From: Anniella stebbinsi
Lineage: Eukaryota > Chordata > Lepidosauria > Squamata > Anniellidae
Assembly (NCBI GenBank): GCA_029215795.1
Contig: JARDYH010000003.1
Coordinates: 13,901,001-13,965,000, forward strand
Direction of reading: 5' to 3'
Length of the DNA stretch: 64,000 nucleotides
Below the pieces are notes generated by a model, which had not been told where the DNA came from, made no database searches, and worked only from the letters and a program-made list of their open reading frames with translations. Positions 10,944 to 22,367 of this stretch are shown piece after piece (within the stretch, counting starts at the first letter, position 1; the number at the start of each line of letters is the position of its first letter). The position numbers and the translations under genes are program-made.

Positions 10944-11767
10944 TGCATCTCCTTACACCCCGGTGCAAAATAAATCTAATTCATGTATGGCAGATTTGGC
11001 AAGAAACTACATATTTACACATTTCTGCTAACTTAAGTCGCACTTCCTATTAAAAAAGACTTCGGGAATGCTGGTGGTGTGGGGGATGAAATTGGAACGC
11101 TGCATTTCCTGCACTTAGATAGTGTGTCAGAGTATATACGTAAAAGCTCAATTTCACAGCAATTTTGACCAATCAATGTAAATGTTGCTAATTAAAGTCA
11201 GAGGATAATGTTTAATGGATTAAGCACTAAAAACAGTGAGCTGGGATGAAAGATCGTGTAGGCAGCAGAGACATTGAAGTATTGCTCTCTCATTTCCCGA
11301 GGCGCTTCTGTCAAATACAAGCCTAGGAAAACTTATGTAGATTAATCCTTCTTTGGCAGAGGAAATGGGGTGGGATGATCTCATAGGCAGGGCTGTGAAG
11401 TCCGATGTGCCAAAGAAGTAAAATACTATAGCTATACTTTGCACTGTGGTGATCCAAATTCTGAGGCTGAGATCCATTAGCTATTGATTACCTTCTGAGC
11501 TTGTTTATTTATCTCTTAGTTTCTAAAATTTAAATGAGAAAGCCACCTCCCCATGTTCTGTTGCTTAGTCCTTTTTATGCTGCACACCCCTCTTTTCTAC
11601 ATTCCCACAGATAATATCACAATCACGCCGAACAAGCATCTAAACGAATGTTAGGTGCCTGAATTCAGCATTATGGGAATTCAGTTCTCATTTCTTTAGA
11701 ATTTGCTTCTAGTTCTTAAGCTTCTGAGAATATGCTTGGAAATCACACAGGACATGCCTGGTAGGCT
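9540..11767. other. Largely unrecognised stretch; ATT microsatellite at 10904-10943
   Basis: About 9690-9815 has a partial dyad ('aacttcctctgtag' against 'ctatggaggaaagtt'), a possible degraded foldback element. An ATT microsatellite lies at 10904-10943, with no LINE 3' motif beside it. The segment 11040-11220 is AT-rich and free of known repeats, with 'accaatcaatg' and 'ctaattaaag' motifs; it could be conserved non-coding DNA, but that is a guess. Confidence 0.4.
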
Positions 11768-11863
11768 TTAAGGTGGATTCCTGCATTGAGGAGGGGGTTG
11801 GACTCGATGGCCTTACTGGTCCCTTCCAACTGTACTATTCTATGATTCTCTATGATTCTATGA
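11768..11863 (+). mobile_element. CR1 LINE 3' end
   Basis: 'attcctgcattgagg' and 'ttggactcgatggcctt' followed by 'cccttccaactgtactatt' and then repeated 'ctatgattct' form the classical 3' end of amniote CR1 elements, which end in an octamer-like repeat rather than poly-A. Only about 95 bp are present, typical of severe 5' truncation. Confidence 0.85.
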
Positions 11864-12146
11864 AATTTCCAGAGCTGAAGACCAGACAAAGCAAGGCTTT
11901 AATTGGCAAGTGGTGGGGTTGTAAAACCACAACGCCATATGCACTTCTCTGTGGTTGGCAGAATAAGGCTGGATCCGAAACACACTCACTTCGAATAATG
12001 CCTTTTGAACTCAATGGGATTTACCTGCATAGAATTGGTTACATATTATGTGAATGGAGCAGCTACATGCAAATTTGCTTAGTTTACACAGCTCCAGAAT
12101 TTCTTAGTACAGAATTTTGTATCCCAAGAGGCAGAATTAGGGATAT
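11864..12146. other. Stretch with a degraded short palindromic repeat
   Basis: 'gaactcaatgggatttacctg' occurs near 12007 (written in parts: gaactcaatggg, atttacctg) and resembles the short repeat core at 33201. Otherwise nothing is recognised. The long open frame at 11773-12207 is a chance run across the CR1 tail and the next element. Confidence 0.4.
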
Positions 12147-12580
12147 TGAGCCTATCTACATTGCCCTTAAAACGACTTATATTCTGTTTAAAAACGTGGT
12201 TTTTTAAAGTCGTTTCATTACATGGTAGGACACACTGAGCAGTACTTAAGTTTCATAGTGACTGCTTCCTCCGTCCCCAAAGTATTCACTGGTGTATTAC
12301 AAGGTTAATTTCTTGACTCTTCTTCTTTAGTTTCTGTTTTGCAGGCTGCTTGAGTTACAGAGACAGAAGTGGGAGGGTCAAGCAGCCTGCAAAACAGAAA
12401 CTAAAGAAGAAGAGTCAAGGAATTAACCCTGTAATACACCAGTGAATACTTTGGGGACGGAGGAAGCAGTCACTATGAAATGTAAGTACTGCTCAGTGTG
12501 TCCTACCATGTAATGGAATGACTTAAAAAACGTTTTTACACAGAATATAAGTCGTTTTAAGGGCAATGTGGATAGGCTCA
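12147..12580. mobile_element. 434-bp near-perfect foldback element
   Basis: The left end 'tgagcctatctacattgccc' is the inverted match of the right end 'gggcaatgtggataggctca'. The arms are about 200 bp each and differ at only a small number of sites; the inner arms (around 12310-12355 and 12380-12425) are identical over more than 35 bp. The loop is only about 25 bp. A 3-bp 'att' flanks both sides if the ends are taken as GAGCC/GGCTC; a longer target duplication is not evident. There is no coding capacity. Confidence 0.8.
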
Positions 12581-14217
12581 TTGTGAGCGGCCAACTGCAT
12601 CTGGGAGTCCGGCGGCCACCCCCCACCCCAGACCTAGTCAGGTTGTCCCAGCACAATCACGGGCCCCCCACCTGTGTACTCACGAGGCTCCAGTGAGCAA
12701 TCGTCAGCCACCTACCCGCACGCTGAAATAATGAGCTTCCCCTTCCTGCATCAATGGTGTCTGCTTTTGATGGGGAGCGATTTCACAATTTTGGGAGCCT
12801 CTGTAAATTATGCACCCCCTCCCCCCCCATGCCAACGACAGCCTTGAAGGCCCCGTTGACACAAAGGTAAAGGTGCGAAGGCTTTCCCTCAACTTTGGAG
12901 CTAGGGAGGGAAGCAGGAGGTCTGTATAAATGCTGAGATGGTCTAAGAGGAGTGAGGGTTTCATTTCGGTTTTGATGAGCATTTATGAACATTTGCAAAG
13001 TTCTCCATATTCGGGACAAAAAGAATTTGAGATTTTTTTAAAAAATTAAGACTGGGAAAAAACAAAATTAGATTTGTCCATCCAGGCCCAGGGCTTTGAG
13101 TGCTTTGCTCTGAAAAGTCTCAGTTTGAATCTCCGTGTTTTCCCAGCCATGTTCATGCTTAATTTGGGTTGCCGCCTCTTTCTTTCTTCATCTTTAACAG
13201 CAAGATGGAAGACAAGTGCATCATGGTCCTCTCCATGCTGGGAATAGGGGTACCTACTGAATGGCAGGTGGGAATTTCATTCCAGATTGTTTTGGGTAAG
13301 GATTTAGCAACATTTGCAAAGTCCATCATATTTGGGAGAAAAATAACTTAAGATTTTACAAATCTGCATGCAAAAGAAAGTAAACCTGACAGATTCACCC
13401 ATGGAAGAAAGCAACACCCATCCCTAGAATGGTCCCCATCCACCTCTGAAGCTCCAAGCTTGGAAGGAAGGCTAGTTGCTATAACACTTAACTGAGGGCT
13501 GCAGCATACTCAACATGGCGAACCAAAACAGGGCCCCCCATATATTATGGTCCCACTGAATTTCGAACCCCTTCTTTGTAGGTTATGCACACATCTATAG
13601 TGACAACGATTTTATTTCAGTGGGACTGTTCCCCCCACCCCACTGATTTTCCAATACAGCAAATAATAACCATATTAGCATTAATTTAAATAAATAAATA
13701 AATGCATATCTAGTTTTCATTGTCTTCCTCTAAGGGACAGTTGTTGTCGTTTATGGAGAGCACCGCTATGATCCGGTGAAAGGTGCTAGATATTCTGTAT
13801 GAGCTCCACTGAGTGTTTTATTCACCGAACTGCTCTCTTGACGGGGGAAAAAGTAATCAGGAAAACAATTCTCAAGTGTCATCCTGCACTTGAAACCCTC
13901 TTTTGGAAGCTTCTTTTGATTAAAAAAGTCCTGATACACCAAGGCAACAACATGGCATGGAAGTGGAAGGCCAGAGGAGAGTGGAGCAGGGTTGGGGGTG
14001 GGTGGGGAGGGGAGAATCTCACCCTCTTTATGAAATAAATGTTGTTTTCGCACTGACAGGTATATAAGCTAAACTCTAGTTTAGCAGTCTACAAAAGAAA
14101 GAATCGCAGAACTATGGCTGGGTTAGCCTGTATCGTCACACAAGACCCAAAGGACAAGTAGCTTTATGGAGCGAAGCTGGCAAAAAGCATCTCCGTAAGA
14201 GATGGCCGAAGTTAGCC
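12581..14217. other. Unrecognised stretch with hAT-like end remnants
   Basis: 12600-12720 is GC-rich without an ORF of note. Near 13410-13420 'cacccatccctaga' resembles the right end of a TAGGGATG-type hAT element, but I cannot find its left end with confidence (candidates near 12940). A short TAAA/AAATA run sits at 13690-13705. Confidence 0.35.
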
Positions 14218-14372
14218 CATCTTAGGGAAAGGGCTGTATTTTAGTGGCACAGCATGTGCAGAAGGTCCAGGATTGAATTCAGGAGAGCCATGGGCAATCC
14301 GTGAAGACCAGAGTGAGCTACGTGGATCAGTACTCTGACTCATTATAAGGCAGCTTCCTATGTTCTTGGTCC
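14218..14372 (+). mobile_element. SINE, tRNA-derived family, degraded
   Basis: 'agcatgtgcagaaggtccag' and 'attgaattcaggag' correspond to the B-box side of the SINE head, and the element closes with 'cattataaggcagcttccta', the same end as at 36581-36775. Confidence 0.7.
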
Positions 14373-15839
14373 TGTGTGTTCCTGATGCTCAATAAAGAGT
14401 TAATCTACACGTACGGCTAAACCACATGGTACAAAATGGTGGTGGGGGACTGCGTAACAGACTGGTTCCCAACAACAATAACATCCAGAAAACACAAAAT
14501 TATGGAGAAGACTAGCCTAAGTTTGCTTCACTCCACCATGGAAAACTTGTGTCCTACTGGTGGGCTTCCCATGGGCACCTGGTTGGCCACTGTGGGAAAC
14601 AGGATGCCGGGATTAAAAAAAAAAGCCCTTTGTTCTGACCCAGGTGGACTCTTCTTCCGTTCTTGACATTCATGCAATCAGTAACCTGCATTGTGAAATG
14701 GTACCATTCCGAGAATTCAGTTCCACGTGATTTACTTGAATGTGTAGCCCATCAGTCCAAACCGCTGATGTTTTTATCTGTGCTGTTACAGACAGGGAGG
14801 TAGCGGTGAGAACCACCTACAAATTGCCGTCTCCATCTTAAAGATCTATTTAGCTATACAGGGGGATGAGCTTGCAGATCTTTCGTGACTCCCCAGATGA
14901 GAAGGAAGGAGCCAAGAAGACACAAAAATGGTGGTTCCAGGGGTAGAAGGCATTCTTTCCATGCAAGATTTCAGTGCTTTAGATCTTAGGGAGGGCCTCT
15001 TTTAAAACACCATGTGTATGACTTCAGTTGTGGAACACACAATTAACATTTCTCCTGTTCCTCCACAACCTCCACTCCATACTTTACAACTAACATGCCT
15101 GATATGTTAGAACAAAACACTATTTTATTAACCCTGAAAAATGCCTGCACACTTTTGCATTTTAAACTCACTTCAATCAAAGGACCATCATGACTACAGG
15201 TATACAATGTTTGCTTCTTGCGCCCTCATCATCTGCCACTCCCTGGCTGGTCATTGACTCCTCGCTCCTGCTTGTGGACACTGAAGAATAGTGTGGCCAA
15301 GCAAGAATAGCCAACGCAACCATAACCACCACCTTCTTTCTATATTTAGGAAATTTCTTACATGTCATTCCAACGATGCCCGCAGAGAAACAGAATGTGT
15401 AGAAGACTCTAGCTTCATGGAAGCTGATGTAGAGGTGGCAACAGCCTCCAAGCTCTTGCTAGAGGCACATGTAAAACAGGTTGTCGGGGGATTGCAATGC
15501 TTGGCTCGTCATCTGTTATGAGCTCGTCCATGACCAGAGGACTTTGGTGCAGAGGACAAGCTGAGGGAATGAGGAAGACTAGTGGTACAAGCTGTGGAAG
15601 TGCTGAACCCAGATCACTGCCCACCATCACCACTGCATCTGCGCCTGTCAGCCAGGAGGGCCACAGGCCCTGAGCTGCTCAGACTGCGACCTCTAAACAG
15701 AGCACTCCATGGGACAGATTTGCTTGAGGAACCAGATCCCTGTACACCTCACATCCCTTGATGCCTGCTAACCAGCAAAGGTGGGACCTGACTAAGAAGC
15801 AAACATTATCAGTGGTATAGTGGAACCAGGTTGCAGCAC
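14373..15839. other. Unrecognised stretch
   Basis: No cellular gene is recognisable. Overlapping short open frames on both strands between 15177 and 15633 have no domain. The 14-mer 'aagaagcaaacatt' appears at about 15796 on the plus strand and at about 15206-15219 on the minus strand, which may mark related ends of the neighbouring LTR-like sequence. Confidence 0.3.
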
Positions 15840-16390
15840 CTACACGTTTTTATTAGTACAGACACTGGTGTCATCGGCCACGCTCCTCGGAATCCCTTGT
15901 TCCCTCTGGGCTTAGCTGCAATTCTCACAGTTGTAATACAAAGGATTTTTGGGGTGGCTTGCTCTTGAACAGGCAATTAAGACCCATTAGCCTTGCAAAA
16001 GTTCTGCTCCTAGTGGAGATAAAACTGCCAGAACTGCTTTGTTGACATGGATCAACAAGCCTGGACTTTCCTGGGGTGGGGGTGACTATGTGGACCGTCA
16101 TGAGCACCTGCATTACCACTCCACCACTGGGCAGAAGGCTAGGCTAGATAACTCCCCCTTTTAAACTCTCCACTCCTCAGGAAGGAACCAGAGCCTGGGA
16201 GGTGTGGAGTGTGGCCCAAGAGGGACATAAGGCCCCAGTTAGGCTTCCAGATCATCGTTGTGCAAGTTCGGCAACTGTAGCATGACTCTGCAACTCTGCA
16301 GCTGGCCTGACTAAGCAATCCTGCACCTGGTTAGGAGAGGACACCATGACACAGGCGAGGCCCTCCAAGCCAAATGCTTTCCCTGTGCTT
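15840..16390 (-). mobile_element. Possible LTR-like sequence
   Basis: On the minus strand there is a TATA-like 'gtttaaaaggggg' near 16155 and, about 300 bp downstream, a polyadenylation signal inside 'taataaaaacgtg' near 15850. Spacing and order would fit an LTR, but I cannot define TG/CA ends, a target duplication or a primer-binding site. This is a weak inference. Confidence 0.25.
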
Positions 16391-17337
16391 GGAGCCACCT
16401 TAAGAGGCATTTTTAAGCTGCAAACCTATTATCTGAGGTGAGGATAAACAAATCAGAAGAACATAACAGATGGAACTGCAAGAATAAGAAGAGTAAAATA
16501 AAGGAATGGCCGAGGTGGGGAGCCTTAAAAAGAAAGCATCAGGAACGAGATGTTAATGCCAAAAATGGGAGGGAGACAGGAGCTAGTAAATTCCATTAAC
16601 CCCATTTATGGATGGGGTACTTTAAACACACACACACACACACACACACACACCAAAACTTTCCACAGACTAGAAGCTGACAGATGCCAGGCACTTGCAG
16701 GTCAGCTGGAAGCAAGGGATTTTAAGAAATATGTAATATAATTAATTATGGATAGGGTGGAAACTGAAGCAGAATTCAAAGTCAGACAGAATGAGATCCC
16801 AGAGGGCTTTTTCTTCTTCTTTTTTTTAAAAAAAGGGAAAATGGACCAAAAAAACCAATGCTTCCTTCTAAGATTTAAAGAAAAATGGTGGAGTAGGATG
16901 TTATACATACCCTAATTATGTACCACTGCATCGACATACAACTGCCATTGCGCGTAACTGGATCCTCAGTCACTACCTTTTTTGCTTGTTTACGGAAAAG
17001 CCGCTTCGAGCCAGGACGGAGCGGAGGAGGGCGAAGGGGTGCTGTGTTTCTCCCCGTCACCATTTCAAATATATGTTTGTAAAGGTAAAATGCATGTCTT
17101 GAACCTGGTGTGGAAGAAATGAAATTCTCTGGGGCAATTTAGAAGGGGGACGTGGCATTTCCCACCTGCATTTTACATGTGAAAAGCAGCGTGGAGGGAC
17201 ATATGGTACGTGGACGTGGCGGCCTCCCCCCCTCCAAGATCACCCCCTTCTGAAACAACTCATTCTTAAACAACAACAACAACACCATCAAGGTTCAGTT
17301 GTGCACCCTTGTGCATAATACATAATTGGACATGGGT
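16391..17337. other. Unrecognised stretch with a CA microsatellite (16626-16653)
   Basis: A pure CA dinucleotide run of about 14 units lies at 16626-16653. A CAA triplet run (17271-17285) sits just before the next LINE. No gene is seen. Confidence 0.5.
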
Positions 17338-17800
17338 ACCATACGGCTTGGGACCACAATACTTGATGGAACGCCTCTCCCGACTACGATCAACATCTAA
17401 GGTCCTCCTCCGAGTGCCTACTCCGAGGGAAGCTCGGAGGTCGGCAACAAGGGAGAGGGACTTCTCTGTGGTGGCCCCCCAATTGTGGAACCATCTCCCC
17501 GACGAGGCCCGCCTGGCGCCAACATTGTTATCTTTTCGGCGCCAGGTCAAGACTTTCCTCTTCTCTCAGGCATTTAGCAATATCTGATGAGCCTGGGTTT
17601 GTTTTGTTTCTGTTTTGTTTTAGGCTTATAGCTCTTTACAGTTATTATAGTGGTTTTAAATGTGTGTGTATATTGTATGTTTTTGCTGTTTAATTTTTTG
17701 TATATTGTTTTTAATTGTTTTAATCTGATGTGAACCTCCCAGAGAGCTTCGGCTATCGGGCAGTATACAAATGTAATAAAATAAATAAATAAATAAATAC
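17338..17800 (+). mobile_element. LINE 3' end (CR1/L2-like) with intact C-terminal frame
   Basis: The plus strand reads through the ORF2 C-terminus: GLGPQYLMERLSR-type beginning, then RDFSVVAPQLWNHLPDEARL and a QVKTFLFSQAF end at about 17577. A roughly 200-bp 3' UTR follows, closing with 'cccagagagcttcggctat' and an AAATA-type microsatellite. It is 5'-truncated just inside the C-terminal domain. It is the best preserved member of its family in the window, yet codes for no enzymatic domain. Confidence 0.9.
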
Positions 17801-18589
17801 CCTGCATAGGGATGCAAATTAAACAGCGAAGCCAGATTAAATTGTACAATGTAAAGAAAGAAGCCAACCACCAAAAAAATCTTTCCCCTATAGAGTTAAA
17901 ATTCTGGCATGCATGGTGGAATATCCACAGATAGAAATCCAACGTCAAAAGAATTTAACCACTCCTGACAGAGATATATATTATCAGCCTTCTAGTAAAG
18001 GTTAGGGTAGGGAGATTGTGAGAAAGATGTCAATTGTATATTTAAAACAGCAACAACAACACCCCAAACCCAAAGACTTTCTGAACTATAACAAGGTGCG
18101 TGTTAAAATTGTTCTCTATTAACTGGCCTGATACCACAACGTAATAAAACAGATTTCTCAGTGTGCTCCGTTATCGATTCTCAGAACAGTTCATTGTGAA
18201 GTACAGAGACCGAGACAGATAAGATAAAGAAGCAAGCCAGCTTTCATCAAACCAAAACAATTCTGAACAACTTCAGCCCTCTTTAGGTCTTTAGCGTAAA
18301 CTCCCTGCACAATCTAGCGATGAACAGATCAATCTGTTGCTGGTTCTTCATAAATTCACTATGTTTTCTGGGTGTTTTTTTTTTTTAAAGTATTATAGGT
18401 AGCAAGCTTTTATCTTTCCAATGCTGTGGTATCAGTCTTTTAGCAGTCAACAGGGCACGAAAAATCCATTTATGCTGACCATGTGTTACATTCCAAGAAG
18501 CCAGTAAATAATTTAAGAAAACATGTACTCCACAAAATAGCTTTCCAACACAAAGTTTATACATCTGATGATTTCCTCCTCAAAGGAGG
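17801..18589. other. Unrecognised stretch
   Basis: No gene is seen. The 3' portion (about 18350-18590) may belong to the L1-like fragment that follows. Confidence 0.35.
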
Positions 18590-18880
18590 CAATTGGGCAC
18601 CGCCCATAATGCAATGGAATGAAGACCTAAAAACACTAGCAACATTTGAAAGGGTGGTATATAGGCTCTATTTACAAATGGACTTATATTTGGTCCTTTT
18701 CTGAAGTTCATTTACCTCCTTTTCCCCTTTTTTGTTTTCTTTTTCCATTTAGAACGTTGTAATATTTGAAACAGAGGCCTTTCAAGTATGTGGTTACACG
18801 TGCAATTTTTTTTTGTTTTATTTTGTTAAAACTTATAATAAAAATTGATTATTCTTTTGTTTTTTAAAAAAGGACTGCAT
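18590..18880 (+). mobile_element. L1-like LINE 3' end
   Basis: A short frame reads 'PPIMQWNEDLKTLATFERV' and then stops, resembling the extreme C-terminus of L1-type ORF2 (a W-containing 'eeW' motif followed by a hydrophobic stretch). Pyrimidine-rich 3' UTR, 'aataaaaattg' and an A-run near 18870 follow, as in poly-A-tailed L1 elements. It is heavily 5'-truncated. Confidence 0.5.
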
Positions 18881-19796
18881 AAAAAATCACATTTACGTTG
18901 TACCCATGTCCCCCTAAAATATTAATTATGTATACATTTTTGGAGCTGAGAACTGTGTTGCGAAATTACACAATAACTGTGCTGTGATTCTTGTATTACC
19001 CTGGGAAGTACAAATTAGGTTTGTTTTCTTAAAAAAATATGGACTGAGCCAAGTTCTTCAGCATCCCTATTTAGAACCCAACACAATCAGGGTTCCTAGT
19101 ACACCAGCCTTTGTGCTCTAGAAATTCAGCCTGAACAGGTGGAGCCAGGCCAATGGGAACACAATGAAGGGATAGGGGCTAACAAGCTTGTCCTTGCTCT
19201 CCCCCTTCACACATCGGGAAACGCGTGACAGGAAAGCCCAAACACGTCTATTCATGATCTACTTTAAAAACAAAAGCAAAACCTCTGAGAGAGACTTTTC
19301 CCTGCTTCTGCAGTGACGACTTAACGAAGAATTCCTGGCCATCAGAGCCTGAAATCTCTCACAATAAATCAGAGCAAAGACGTTGGAAGAACATTTTGTA
19401 AATTCAAGATGCAGTAAAAATAGATTGCCAGTGTGTCTTCAGAGAAATTCTGCCGTTCCCTTAGAATCACTTCTGTGTCACGCTAGAAAGATCCCAACAG
19501 GTGCAAGAAGCAAGCTACATCAGAGACTCCCCAATCAAATGAGGAATTCTGGGGAAAGGTAACGTGGTGACGACTATCCAAAGTCTTCCCATCCTTAAGG
19601 CTTCACTTCTGGTTTTCAAACTCTTAGCAAAAATTATCTGCACATTTCATTTTTTTCCCCTCCAGAAAGCTAGAAATTTGCTCTCTTCCTAAAGTCAACC
19701 TAAACGGAGGTTATCAGATCCTGCATTATGAGTGATGCATTCTTCATTCTGTAGCATGAATTTGGCAATTCAATGAATATTATACTTGATGGTTGT
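18881..19796. other. Unrecognised, apparently unique stretch
   Basis: I see no repeat family, simple repeat or gene here. It is one of the longest repeat-free segments, so it is a reasonable place to look for conserved non-coding sequence. Confidence 0.35.
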
Positions 19797-20083
19797 TATT
19801 ATTATTATCTCTCTTTTCTCGTTCACGGTGGTTTTTCTAGATGGCCATGACGGGCTTTGCCAACTCATGCTGTCTTTTACTGATTCAGGAATGTCTTGAC
19901 CATTAAGCATGTTTTAGGTATGACGGCTTTCTGGATGTTGGTGTTGGATGTATTTTGGTAGGCCCAGTTTCTGAAGGTTTTCTGTAAATGTTTTTGATGC
20001 AATGCCAGTGACTGATGTGACTAATGGAATAATTGTAACCTTTTCCTGATGTCATAGATCTTTAATTTCCATAGCCAGTGGTG
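19797..20083 (-). mobile_element. Non-LTR retrotransposon C-terminal fragment (R2/R4-like), copy 1
   Basis: The minus strand encodes 'IIPLVTSVTGIASKTF' followed by 'TENLQKLGLPKY', the proline-and-glycine-rich late motif found near the end of R2/R4-type LINE proteins, and then 'SVKDSMSWQSPSWPSRKT'. The 3' end closes with a short AATA/ACA-type tail at 19797-19812. It carries no reverse-transcriptase catalytic domain. The clade is uncertain. Confidence 0.55.
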
Positions 20084-20183
20084 TGTTGTTGTTGTAATTG
20101 TTGTTATGTATCTCTTTCTCACTCGTGGTGATTTTTCTAGATGGACATGACAGGATTTGCCAAGTCATGCTGTCTTTTATTGA

Positions 20184-20186
<3 letters not shown>
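20084..20186 (-). mobile_element. Non-LTR retrotransposon 3' fragment, copy 2 of the same family
   Basis: It repeats the last ~80 bp of the previous fragment ('gatttttctagatggacatg', 'gccaagtcatgctgtctttt') in the same orientation, with its own GTT/ACA tail at 20084-20107. It is more severely truncated than copy 1. Confidence 0.6.
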
Positions 20187-20221
<35 letters not shown>

Positions 20222-20290
20222 TATTAGTTCTATACCGCCCCATGACTGAAGCTCTCTGTGCAGTTTACAACCGTTCAAAAAAATGTCTTA
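20187..20290 (-). mobile_element. LINE 3' terminal fragment with CAT tail
   Basis: A perfect 12-copy CAT microsatellite (20187-20220) joins 'ttctataccgccccatgact' and 'gaagctctctgtgcagttt', the 3' end of the CR1/L2-like family in minus orientation. It has no coding part. Confidence 0.8.
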
Positions 20291-21399
20291 TCTGATAGAT
20301 AAAGACAGATCTACCAAAGCATTTGAATAATCGGAACATTTCTACACTGGTGCCATTCTGTCTCCGTTCTCAGCATTTTGCTTGGTTTGGGCCACATTGC
20401 AGCCCTGTTATTCCTGCTTCCTCCCCTGGATTAGTAGGATGTTCATTTTACTCCCTCCTGAAAGAATAGCGTGTTGACAGATAGCTGTGCTCCTCCACAA
20501 AACCTCATAACATGGATGAGGTGTGTAGCAAAAGAAAAAGAAAAGATACGTCTCTAGGTCTGGGGTCGCAGCTACATAGTGCTTATTACAGGGAAAGAAT
20601 GAAGCAATGCATCCAGAGTGGTAAATGCATAAAATCACGTTCATGTCGGAGAAAATGGGAGGGAGGGAACATTGTACACTGCTTTTAACTCCTTGGATGA
20701 ACGCTGGGATATCAACTGTATTATTTGAAACAAGTAAACAAATAAATAAATTCATTTGTGGGTTGATGGACTTCCAGATTTTCTGTTCAGAGTGCAGAAA
20801 CAAACGCTGGCCTTGTACAATACTCGTGTACTGCTCAGTCATTGAGCAATTCAACTCCTCTTACACAATGAACCCGTGATCTGGAAAATACAACCCAACA
20901 GGACATTTTCTACTTATTCCTATTTTATTTTTTTTAAGAGTTGAAAGATTTAACTCCATTCTGGCTTATTTGCAAATCTCTGTGAGCTTGTTCCAGCCAT
21001 TTGTTTTTTTTGTCAAATATTTCGAACACTGATCCATCATGACCTAGTCAGGACAAACTTGTGGCTCCCATCTACTGTAAAGTAGAACATCTGGTGCTGA
21101 AAACACACCACCCGTCAGCCGCAAAATCTCCCAGTGGGCAACTCTTAAAAATGAACTACTACAATGAGACTTCAGTTTGTGACTCTCTGGAGGGAGGAAC
21201 AATGGAGAAGGCTTTCACTTCTTTTAAACTAATTCTTTCATCCCAAAGTAACAATGACTGAAAAGCTTTTCCCCTAACATGAGTTGCCAATGAGCTAAGA
21301 GGACAAATTTAAGGGACTTGCAATAAAACAATTTCTACCATGAGCTCCCATTTCCAACAGATCTCTGTTCTTTGTCATTTTAAATCCTAATTCAGTTTT
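20291..21399. other. Unrecognised stretch
   Basis: The 148-codon minus open frame (20408-20854) shows no domain, and the plus frame overlaps it. I see no repeat family. AAT-rich 'caaataaataaat' near 20738 is very short. Confidence 0.35.
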
Positions 21400-21482
21400 C
21401 CCAACCTGGAGGCCCCCCATCATCGCTAGTCAGCATTTCAGGGGGTGATAGGGATTGTAGTACAACACATCTTTGGGGGGGA
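21400..21482. repeat. Interspersed repeat, 'actacaactccc' family, partial
   Basis: 'cccaacctggaggcccccca' is followed by 'tgatagggattgtagtaca' and 'acacatcttt', the degraded second half of the family. Confidence 0.5.
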
Positions 21483-21635
21483 GAGCAGGTTCGGTAGGCT
21501 GCTATAATTATAGCTTGCTTTCCTAAAGAAATTATGTTTACAGTGTCCTTATCTTTAGGTGTCTGGTCAGTGCCTGGTTGAGAGACCACCTGAGAACTCC
21601 ACACACTGCTTTAAATGCTATAAGTGGTGCTATCA

Positions 21636-21784
21636 GAGAGCCAGTGTGGTGTAGTGGCCAGAGTGTTGGACTGGGAGTTGAGAGATCCGGGTTCTACTCC
21701 CCACTCGGTCATCGAAGCTGACTGGGTAACTTTGGGCCAGACGCAGACCCTCAGCCCACATCACCTCACAGGGATGTTGTTATG
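21636..21784 (+). mobile_element. Sauria-type SINE, 5' part (split by a LINE)
   Basis: It starts 'gagccagtgtggtgtagtgg' and contains 'ccgggttctactcc' (B-box-like) and 'tttgggccagacgcaga', the canonical order of Sauria SINEs. It breaks off at 'ctcacagggatgttgtt'; the missing 3' part resumes at 22281 beyond an inserted LINE. Pol III promoter boxes are recognisable but diverged. Confidence 0.85.
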
Positions 21785-22249
21785 CTGGTTTTAACCTATA
21801 AAGCCTTACACGGTTTGGGACCACAATACCTGATGGAACGTCTTTCCCGACATGAACCTACCTGTACATTACGCTCAACATCAAAGGTCCTCCTCCAGGT
21901 GCCTACTCCAAGGGAAGCTCGGAGGACGGCAACAAGGGAGAGGGTCTTCTCTGTGGTGGCCCCTCAATTATGGAATGATCTCCCCAATGAGGCCCACCTG
22001 GCGCCAACACTGTTATTTTTTCAGCGCCAGGTCAAAACTTTTCTTTTCTCCCAGGCATTTTAACAGCTCAAGTTGAGGTTTTGATTGACATTGTGGCCAG
22101 GCTTAACAATTAAAATGTTTTAAAGTGTTTTAATGCAGCTGTTTTATGTTTATGTTTTGAAATTTTGTATATTGTCTTTTTAATGCTCAATCTTTTTAAT
22201 TTTTGTAAACCGCCCAGAGAGCTTTGGCTATGAAGCAGTACATAAGTGT

Positions 22250-22280
<31 letters not shown>
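21785..22280 (+). mobile_element. LINE 3' end inserted in a SINE, C-terminal frame open
   Basis: From 21782 an open frame reads the ORF2 C-terminus: a GLGPQYLMERLSRHEP start, then RVFSVVAPQLWNDLPNEAHL and QVKTFLFSQAF. The 3' UTR closes with 'aaccgcccagagagctttgg' and an ATA/AAT microsatellite (22252-22280). It lies exactly between two halves of one Sauria-type SINE, so the LINE is younger than the SINE. No enzymatic domain is left. Confidence 0.9.
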
Positions 22281-22285
<5 letters not shown>

Positions 22286-22367
22286 GAAGGATAAAATGGA
22301 GAGGAGGAGGATTATGTATGCCACCTTATTCCTTGGAGGAAAAAAGATGAGATATAAATGTAATAAA
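22281..22367 (+). mobile_element. Sauria-type SINE, 3' part
   Basis: 'ggataaaatggagaggagg' and 'ttccttggaggaaaaaaga' then 'gatataaatgtaataaa' match the 3' ends at 30594-30720 and 40138-40340. An ATT microsatellite (22365-22390) follows. Confidence 0.8.

Noticed and set aside
11773..12207. 144-codon plus frame
   Set aside because: It starts in a CR1 tail and ends inside the foldback element at 12147.
20408..20854. 148-codon minus frame
   Set aside because: No recognisable domain, low-complexity F-rich segment, overlapping frame on the other strand.
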